NCBI GenBank assembly: GCA_963847575.1
Contig: CAWKAL010000129.1
Coordinates: 1 to 10,139 of the forward strand
DNA length: 10,139 bases
DNA from: JASBSR01 sp963847575
Lineage (GTDB): Bacteria > Pseudomonadota > Gammaproteobacteria > SZUA-229
Direction: 5' to 3'
In this document: positions 6,246-10,139 of the stretch, in pieces
Layout: every line of letters begins with the position of its first letter
Numbering within the stretch: the stretch's first letter is position 1
The notes under the pieces: generated by a model
What the model was told of the DNA's origin: nothing
Seen by the model: the letters and a program-made list of their open reading frames with translations, nothing else
The model's database searches: none
Program-made: the position numbers and the translations under genes

Positions 6246-7034
6246 ATGTCTGGCGGTTTTTTCCCGGCAAAATCCCGAGTTGCCACGTTGTTTTTGGCTG
6301 CACTGTCAACGCTTGGCATGCCTGCATATTCAGATACCGTTATTGATATCCTGAGTATGGGACATGCCACCCAGGTGCTGTCTGACGGGCATCGCGCACG
6401 CATGGACCTGCCAGGTGAAGATGGCTACATGCTGGTCGATTACCGAACTAATGGCGTGCTGATGGTGGTGCCCGACAAACACCAGGTAATTGATATGGGC
6501 AGGGGTGATGCCCAGGCCTCGGCAGTCACTGGCCCCAGGGTTGAGCTGAAGCTCCGCGGCAAGGGTCCGAAAATCGCGGGCTATGACACCCGAAAATACA
6601 GCCTGTTGGCCCAGGGCCAGAATTGCGGGTTTGTGTTTGGTTCGCACGCGGCCATGCGTGACCGCGAAATGGGCCAGCTGTTTAATGCGCTGAAGACCAT
6701 GCTGGACAGCCAGCGTAGTGCCCTCGGCAGTTTTGCAGCATTCATGAGCGTGTGCACCCTGGCTAGCATGAATCTTGCTGAACACACAGATGTTATCGGC
6801 CTGCCCATGCATATGATCGACAGCAATGGCCAGTCACTCAGTGAAATCAAAAATATTGACACGCAGGCGGATGTGCCAGCCGCCATGTTCGATGTGCCGC
6901 GCGGCTACAAGGTGGTAGCAATGAATGGTGAACTTGCGCAGGTTGCGCAAAGCGTATCAAACGATCAGAAAGCATATGCGCCAGCAACTGCACGGCGATA
7001 TAACCAGCAACCGCGGTATTATCCATACCAGTAA
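6246..7034 (+). CDS. exported protein, DUF4412-like
   Basis: A 262-residue protein whose start at ATG 6246 is set by AGGAG 6 nt upstream. Residues 1-29 form a signal peptide, probably cut after AYS. The mature N-terminal half (TVIDILSMGHATQVLSDGHR, then ARMDLPGEDGYMLVDYRTNGV and PDKHQVIDM) has the repeated strand pattern of DUF4412-type periplasmic proteins, in which a reporter-like strand is followed by a modifiable residue, a Y/D-R pair and a lipid-binding-like sheet. A later FDVPRGYKVV is the usual closing segment. Two lone Cys residues occur (NCGFVFG and SVCTLAS). The tail is Tyr/Gln/Arg-rich (RRYNQQPRYYPYQ). It has its own promoter and faces the LysE-type gene tail to tail, 23 nt apart. 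The family link is from memory and function is unknown. Confidence 0.7.
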   Translation: MSGGFFPAKSRVATLFLAALSTLGMPAYSDTVIDILSMGHATQVLSDGHRARMDLPGEDGYMLVDYRTNGVLMVVPDKHQVIDMGRGDAQASAVTGPRVELKLRGKGPKIAGYDTRKYSLLAQGQNCGFVFGSHAAMRDREMGQLFNALKTMLDSQRSALGSFAAFMSVCTLASMNLAEHTDVIGLPMHMIDSNGQSLSEIKNIDTQADVPAAMFDVPRGYKVVAMNGELAQVAQSVSNDQKAYAPATARRYNQQPRYYPYQ

Positions 7035-7057
7035 GTTCTTCAAGACAACAGGCACTA

Positions 7058-7657
7058 TTACATCACGATGCTGTGCCAGCCCTGGTATAGCAATCGCGCA
7101 GCGAACACCAGTAACAGCAGTGCCAGGCATTTTAAAATAGTATCCTGCACCTGCCTTTCAGAACGTGCGCCCAGCAGGGCAATGCTTTTTGCGACTGCAA
7201 ACTTGCTGAGCGCCAGCGTCGTCAGCATCACCACTATAAAAATCCCGCCCTGCAATGGCGTGCCACGTATTAAATACGCACCACCCACTGTGGACCAGAA
7301 CATATAGGGTGCAGGATTGAGCAGGTTAATTTTAACCGCGGTAAAAAATGTCGTCGGTGTTTCCCGACTGCCGGCTGAATAGTCGGCGCCGCGCCAGATA
7401 GTGTACGCAATGTACACCAGGTAGAGCGCACCTGCAGTCGAGATAAACACGGTGAAGTATTGCAGATGGCTGGCATTCGAAATAATAAACAGCATGGCCA
7501 GAATGATCGGGCCATCAGAGACAAATGGCGCAAAGCTGGCGAGCAGTCCGGCGCGGTCGCCGCGCTGCAATGTTTCGTGAATCACAAAAATACTGAGTGC
7601 GCCAGGTTTAAGACCGCCGGACAGGCCGAAAATGAATGCGGCAATCACGTATTCCAT
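7058..7657 (-). CDS. LysE/RhtB-family amino-acid exporter
   Basis: A 199-residue protein with about six membrane segments, the normal length for LysE/RhtB transporters. The family N-terminus is clear: GLSGGLKPGALSIFVIHETL, with the G-x-x-PG motif and the following Q-R-G turn. The second family motif appears as INLLNPAPYMFW. Members export amino acids or related small molecules using the membrane potential; the substrate is not readable here. The upstream ribosome site is weak (AGG 12 nt before ATG). It is separated from bcp, on the same strand, by the heptamer repeat and about 70 bp of AT-rich sequence. It converges with the DUF4412-like gene with only 23 nt between stops and no visible terminator. 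Confidence 0.85.
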   Translation of the reverse strand: MEYVIAAFIFGLSGGLKPGALSIFVIHETLQRGDRAGLLASFAPFVSDGPIILAMLFIISNASHLQYFTVFISTAGALYLVYIAYTIWRGADYSAGSRETPTTFFTAVKINLLNPAPYMFWSTVGGAYLIRGTPLQGGIFIVVMLTTLALSKFAVAKSIALLGARSERQVQDTILKCLALLLLVFAARLLYQGWHSIVM

Positions 7658-7740
7658 AAATATTTACTGCCTGTATTGTCCGCTTGCATGTTGTGAATAG
7701 TGAAAAAAGATATTGCGCCAGGTTTCTGAGAATTTTAAAA

Positions 7741-7814
7741 TTATTCATTATTCATTATTCATTATTCATTATTCATTATTCATTCATTATTCGTTATTCG
7801 TTATTCGTTATTCG
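7741..7814. repeat. heptamer tandem repeat (TTATTCA / TTATTCG)
   Basis: Six perfect copies of TTATTCA (7741-7782) are followed by a 4-nt partial copy TTCA (7783-7786) and four perfect copies of TTATTCG (7787-7814). The two blocks differ by one base, which suggests separate expansions. The last two units overlap the 3' end of bcp: the codons T-N-N-E-stop come from repeat sequence. There are no unique spacers, so it is not a CRISPR array. A 7-bp unit can change length by replication slippage. Confidence 0.97.
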
Positions 7815-8280
7815 TTTTGTTCAATGCTTTGACTGCTGCCAGCACTTCGGCGACATGGTCCTTGACTTTTACCTTGCGCCATTCCTGCCTGAGTATGCCT
7901 TTGCTGTCGATTAAAAAAGTGCTGCGTTCGACGCCCATGACCTGTTTGCCGTACATGTTTTTCAGCTTGATAACATCAAATTCACGACACAGGGTTTCAT
8001 CCGCGTCGGACAGCAGATCAAAATTGAATTTCTGTTTGGTCTTGAAGTTTTCATGCGATTTAATGCTGTCGCGTGAGACGCCAAGTATCACGGTGTTCTG
8101 CCGGCTGAATTTTGCTTTTGCATCACGAAAATCCTGGCCTTCGGTGGTGCAGCCCGGGGTGCTGTCTTTGGGATAGAAGTACAGTACCAGGTTCTGGCCT
8201 TTGAGATCAGCCAGGCTGATGGATTTGTCGCCCGTGGCCGGGAGTTTGAAGTTTTTAACTTTTTTACCAATGCTGTTCAT
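7801..8280 (-). CDS. bcp: thiol peroxidase, Bcp/PrxQ-type peroxiredoxin
   Basis: A 159-residue AhpC/TSA-fold peroxiredoxin of normal Bcp length. YFYPKDSTPGCTTEGQDFRD carries the peroxidatic Cys (C44) in the PxxxTxxC-type motif; GVERSTFLIDSKG is the usual later strand. It reduces hydrogen and organic peroxides using thioredoxin in the cytosol. The resolving Cys found five residues later in E. coli Bcp is missing (TTEGQD here). The only other Cys is C98 (DETLCREFDV), so it may act as a 1-Cys enzyme or use an alternative partner. It follows gcvR by 34 nt, as in E. coli. Its last codons lie in the heptamer repeat, so the C-terminus may vary between strains. Confidence 0.93.
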   Translation of the reverse strand: MNSIGKKVKNFKLPATGDKSISLADLKGQNLVLYFYPKDSTPGCTTEGQDFRDAKAKFSRQNTVILGVSRDSIKSHENFKTKQKFNFDLLSDADETLCREFDVIKLKNMYGKQVMGVERSTFLIDSKGILRQEWRKVKVKDHVAEVLAAVKALNKTNNE

Positions 8281-8314
8281 AGTGCTTTTCTTGAAATTGT
8301 TGATGTTGTTGTGA

Positions 8315-8840
8315 CTAGATACTGGTCAGGCTGGCATCCATATTGAGTTCGTCGCAGGTGTCGAGAAATTCTGCGCGCAGTTTTTTAATCGACATCTCTG
8401 CAGGGACGCCAATGGTCATCAGCATGGAAAACATCGGGGTGCCGGTGTGCGCTGCCGGGTAGCTGTCGGTTTCCAGGTCAACGATATTGATCTGCCGACT
8501 GGAAAAGAAGCTCGCCAGGTTATGCACAATGCCGGGGTGGTCCATGGCGACAACTTCGACCTGGTAGGGCACAAGCGGTTTGGCTGTTGTCGCATTGTTC
8601 GCTGGTTCTTACCAGCAGCTGCATTTGCAGGGCCGCTTCGATTTGTCTGGTTTTGCCGATGAATTCATCAATCGCCTGTTTGGAACCGGTCACCAGCAGC
8701 AGGATTGCAAATGCACCGCCCAGGCTGCTCATGCGGCTGTCTTCGATATTGAGATTCTGGCTGTAAAGCACCTGGCTGAGTTCGTCTACAATGCCGGGGC
8801 GGTCAGCGCCGAGCGCAGTAATTACCATCTGGTCTGACAT
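8315..8840 (-). pseudogene. gcvR: GcvR-like glycine cleavage regulator, frame broken by +1 shift
   Basis: Two ACT domains lie in two frames that together make about 174 residues, near GcvR length. The first (MSDQMVITALGADRPGIVDE onward, about 1-80) reads in the frame starting at 8840, which then runs into nonsense and a stop near 8520. The second (VPYQVEVVAMDHPGIVHNLA onward) reads in the other frame to the stop at 8315. Dropping A8594 (T on the coding strand) gives LLVRTSEQATTAKPLVPYQV and joins them. In E. coli GcvR restrains GcvA to control the glycine cleavage genes, and gcvR-bcp lies beside dapA, as here. No clear ribosome site precedes the ATG. The break may be a real mutation or a sequence error. 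Confidence 0.82.
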
Positions 8841-8897
8841 GGCTGTATTTCGTGTATGTTATTTAGGGAGCGAGCAGTCTAAACAAACTGCACAATG

Positions 8898-8923
8898 AAA
8901 AACAGGTGCGAGCCCGCACCTGT
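8898..8923 (-). terminator. intrinsic terminator after the PilZ gene
   Basis: On the minus strand a perfect 9-bp stem (ACAGGTGCG / CGCACCTGT, 4-nt loop) is followed by TTTTTC. It lies 26 nt after the PilZ stop and 57 nt before the gcvR start, so gcvR-bcp should have its own promoter in 8841-8897. A TAAATA at about 8858-8863 is a weak -10 candidate. Confidence 0.85.
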
Positions 8924-8949
8924 ATGAATTATCCCGGATTAACCCCTGC

Positions 8950-9318
8950 CTAGCCGAGTTCGGCGAGTTCACGACCGAGCAGGGCAGGGTCGTTGAGGTT
9001 GAGCTCCAGCAGGCGGCGCAGGTGTTTGAGGCTGTTGATGTCGATGTGTTTCCACTGCAGGCCCCAGTGGCCTTTCTCGTTGTGGGTGATAGTGACCCGG
9101 GCGTGGATTGACGCGTCTTCGCCCAGGAACAGCGCGACCGCGCAGGGCTTCGTGGTGTCGATGTCAAGATTGTCCGGCGGCTCGACCAGCATGCCCTTGA
9201 GTGAAATGTCCAGCAGGTTGCAGCTCCATTCTTCGTCACCGCTTTGCATCAGAACTTCTGCCTGAAACGGTACACGGCTGTAATTGCGGCGTTCGCCATT
9301 AAGCTGGGTGTGGTTCAT
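8950..9318 (-). CDS. PilZ domain protein, c-di-GMP binding
   Basis: A 122-residue single-domain PilZ protein. Both c-di-GMP binding motifs are present: RxxxR as R11-N-Y-S-R15 and (D/N)xSxxG as D37-I-S-L-K-G42. The following strands (HARVTITHNEKGHWGLQWKH) complete the barrel. There is no signal peptide or membrane span, so it should be a cytosolic adaptor that changes partner binding when c-di-GMP rises, for example in motility, adhesion or polysaccharide export. The partner is not evident here. The start has GAAGAAA upstream and a possible TATACT -10 at 9357-9352. It is closed off by its own terminator. It sits between gcvR and dapA, which are adjacent in E. coli. Confidence 0.93.
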   Translation of the reverse strand: MNHTQLNGERRNYSRVPFQAEVLMQSGDEEWSCNLLDISLKGMLVEPPDNLDIDTTKPCAVALFLGEDASIHARVTITHNEKGHWGLQWKHIDINSLKHLRRLLELNLNDPALLGRELAELG

Positions 9319-9364
9319 AGCGTGTTTTCTTCATTTAGTGGTCCAGATACAAGTATAGTCACTG

Positions 9365-9384
9365 GATTCCGGCTTGCCGGGATC
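9365..9384. repeat. small hairpin resembling REP-like repeats
   Basis: GATTCCGGC (9365-9373) and GCCGGGATC (9376-9384) form a 9-bp stem with one G-T wobble and a 2-nt loop. The surrounding CACTGGATTCCGGC resembles the intergenic CTGGATTCC-type hairpins scattered in many proteobacterial genomes (from memory). It lies in the divergent gap between the PilZ gene and dapA, just upstream of the possible PilZ -10. Confidence 0.45.
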
Positions 9385-9505
9385 TGGCTTCAACTTGGGT
9401 TGCATTTAGTCGGAAACTGCCGGTGGTATGCTGGGTCGAAAACAGGTCTCGTTTGCATTGAAATAAACCCGGAAAGTTGCTTAACTGTGCGCCTCATTTT
9501 CAGCG

Positions 9506-9529
9506 GCCCGCGGGCGTACCAGCTGGTAC
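9506..9529. promoter_or_regulatory. two abutting perfect palindromes upstream of dapA
   Basis: GCCCGCGGGC (9506-9515) is followed directly by GTACCAGCTGGTAC (9516-9529); both are perfect. They end 42 bp before the dapA start. They could be an operator or leader structure. No promoter or riboswitch could be assigned in 9319-9571 with confidence; an extended -10-like TGGTATGCT occurs at 9424-9432. Confidence 0.4.
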
Positions 9530-9571
9530 TCAGTGTTGCAGGGTTTCGCTCTATTCCAGGGTGTCCGGTCT

Positions 9572-10139
9572 ATGTTTCGAGGCAGTATGGTCGCATTGGT
9601 TACGCCAATGCATTCCGATGGCAGTGTGGATTATGAAAGTCTGGCCAGGCTGGTCGAATTTCATATCGACAACGGCACTGCGGCGATTGTCAGCATGGGC
9701 ACCACCGGCGAATCGGCCACCCTCAACATGAAGGAGCACTGCGATGTCATGCGGCGCACGGTCGAGATGGTGGCGGGCAGGATCCCGGTGATCGCCGGTA
9801 CCGGTGCCAACTCGACCTGGGAAGCGATCGACCTCACACGTTGCGCCAGAGACGGCGGCGCCGATGCCTGCCTGCTGGTGACCCCCTACTACAACAAGCC
9901 GCCGCAACGCGGCCTGATCATGCACCATACAGCCGTGGCCGAAGCGGTGGATATTCCGCAGATACTGTATAACGTACCGGGGCGCACCGCCTGCGATATG
10001 CACGCCGATACCGTGGTGGCGCTGGCCCGGGTGCCCAATATTGTCGGTGTCAAGGAAGCCACGGGTGATATGAACCGCTTACTGGAAATTCAGTCGAAGC
10101 TCGCAGCTGGCGGTATTACCGATTTTGATTTGTTTAGCG
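9572..10139 (+). CDS. dapA: 4-hydroxy-tetrahydrodipicolinate synthase (partial, C-terminus off window)
   Basis: The first 189 of about 290 residues, starting MFRGSMVALVTPM at ATG 9572 with AGGG 10 nt upstream, close to E. coli MFTGSIVALVTPM. The enzyme condenses pyruvate with aspartate semialdehyde, the first committed step of the lysine and diaminopimelate branch. All catalytic residues seen so far are at E. coli numbering: T44 and T45 (GTTGES), Y107 (TPYYNKP), Y133 (ILYNVP), R138 (PGR) and the Schiff-base lysine K161 (GVKEATG). It is a (beta/alpha)8 barrel of the NAL superfamily. It diverges from the PilZ gene, with gcvR-bcp beyond, supporting dapA over a paralogous aldolase. The frame is intact to the window edge. 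Confidence 0.97.
   Translation, partial: MFRGSMVALVTPMHSDGSVDYESLARLVEFHIDNGTAAIVSMGTTGESATLNMKEHCDVMRRTVEMVAGRIPVIAGTGANSTWEAIDLTRCARDGGADACLLVTPYYNKPPQRGLIMHHTAVAEAVDIPQILYNVPGRTACDMHADTVVALARVPNIVGVKEATGDMNRLLEIQSKLAAGGITDFDLFS

Noticed and set aside
7741..7814. CRISPR array
   Set aside because: Units are 7 bp in direct tandem with no spacers.
7684..7914. Plus-strand open frame with a repeated LFIIHYS heptapeptide
   Set aside because: It is only the translation of the 7-bp repeat, antisense to the end of bcp, and has no ribosome site.
8859..9239. Ser/Thr/Arg-rich minus-strand frame inside the PilZ gene
   Set aside because: It is a frame shadow of the PilZ gene, which has both binding motifs in its own frame.
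9319..9571. Lysine riboswitch upstream of dapA
   Set aside because: I could not recognise the lysine-aptamer pattern; only short palindromes are present.
9244..9636. Plus-strand open frame across the PilZ/dapA gap
   Set aside because: It starts antisense to PilZ, has no family features and runs into dapA in the wrong frame.

Overview
This 10.1 kb window looks like a chromosomal stretch of a gammaproteobacterium. The strongest evidence is at the right end: a dapA gene diverges from gcvR and bcp, the arrangement known from Escherichia coli, and the DapA active-site residues fall at the E. coli numbering (T44, T45, Y133, R138, K161). Other genes fit a Gram-negative cell: an outer-membrane porin ending in Phe, a DUF4124 periplasmic protein, a CysL-like LysR regulator and a PilZ protein. 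I cannot name a genus. No RNA gene, phage, CRISPR array or transposase is visible.

Layout, left to right. 1-742 (minus): a DUF4124 exported protein followed, 18 nt on, by a MIF/tautomerase-family protein that starts at GTG and runs off the window. 743-954: a divergent intergenic region with four inverted repeats, one a perfect T-N11-A LysR-type box. 955-3281 (plus): three genes joined by ATGA overlaps: a LysR regulator, an unrecognised 117-residue protein and an AI-2E/PerM-family permease. 3306-3534: a 229-bp MITE-like element with long near-identical inverted arms and no ORF of its own. 3536-6035 (minus): a porin, a periplasmic FMN-binding protein and a PepSY-type membrane protein, with a Fur-box-like site over the porin promoter. 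6246-7034 (plus): an exported protein that I compare with DUF4412. 7058-7657 (minus): a LysE-family exporter. 7741-7814: a heptamer tandem repeat that runs into the end of bcp. 7801-9318 (minus): bcp, gcvR and a PilZ gene, with a terminator between the PilZ gene and gcvR. 9572-end (plus): dapA, truncated by the window.

Most interesting functionally is the porin/FMN-binding/PepSY cluster. The Fur-like site, the covalent-flavin motif in the exported protein and the PepSY membrane partner together suggest an iron-controlled electron-transfer or ferric-reduction module in the cell envelope. This is inference. A strong terminator after the porin gene would make its output higher than that of the two redox genes.

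A caution on sequence quality: three genes (AI-2E permease, porin, gcvR) are each broken by what looks like a single extra base, always the same +1 change and none in a homopolymer. Dropping one base in each restores a full-length, family-typical protein. Sequencing or assembly error is at least as likely as real gene decay.
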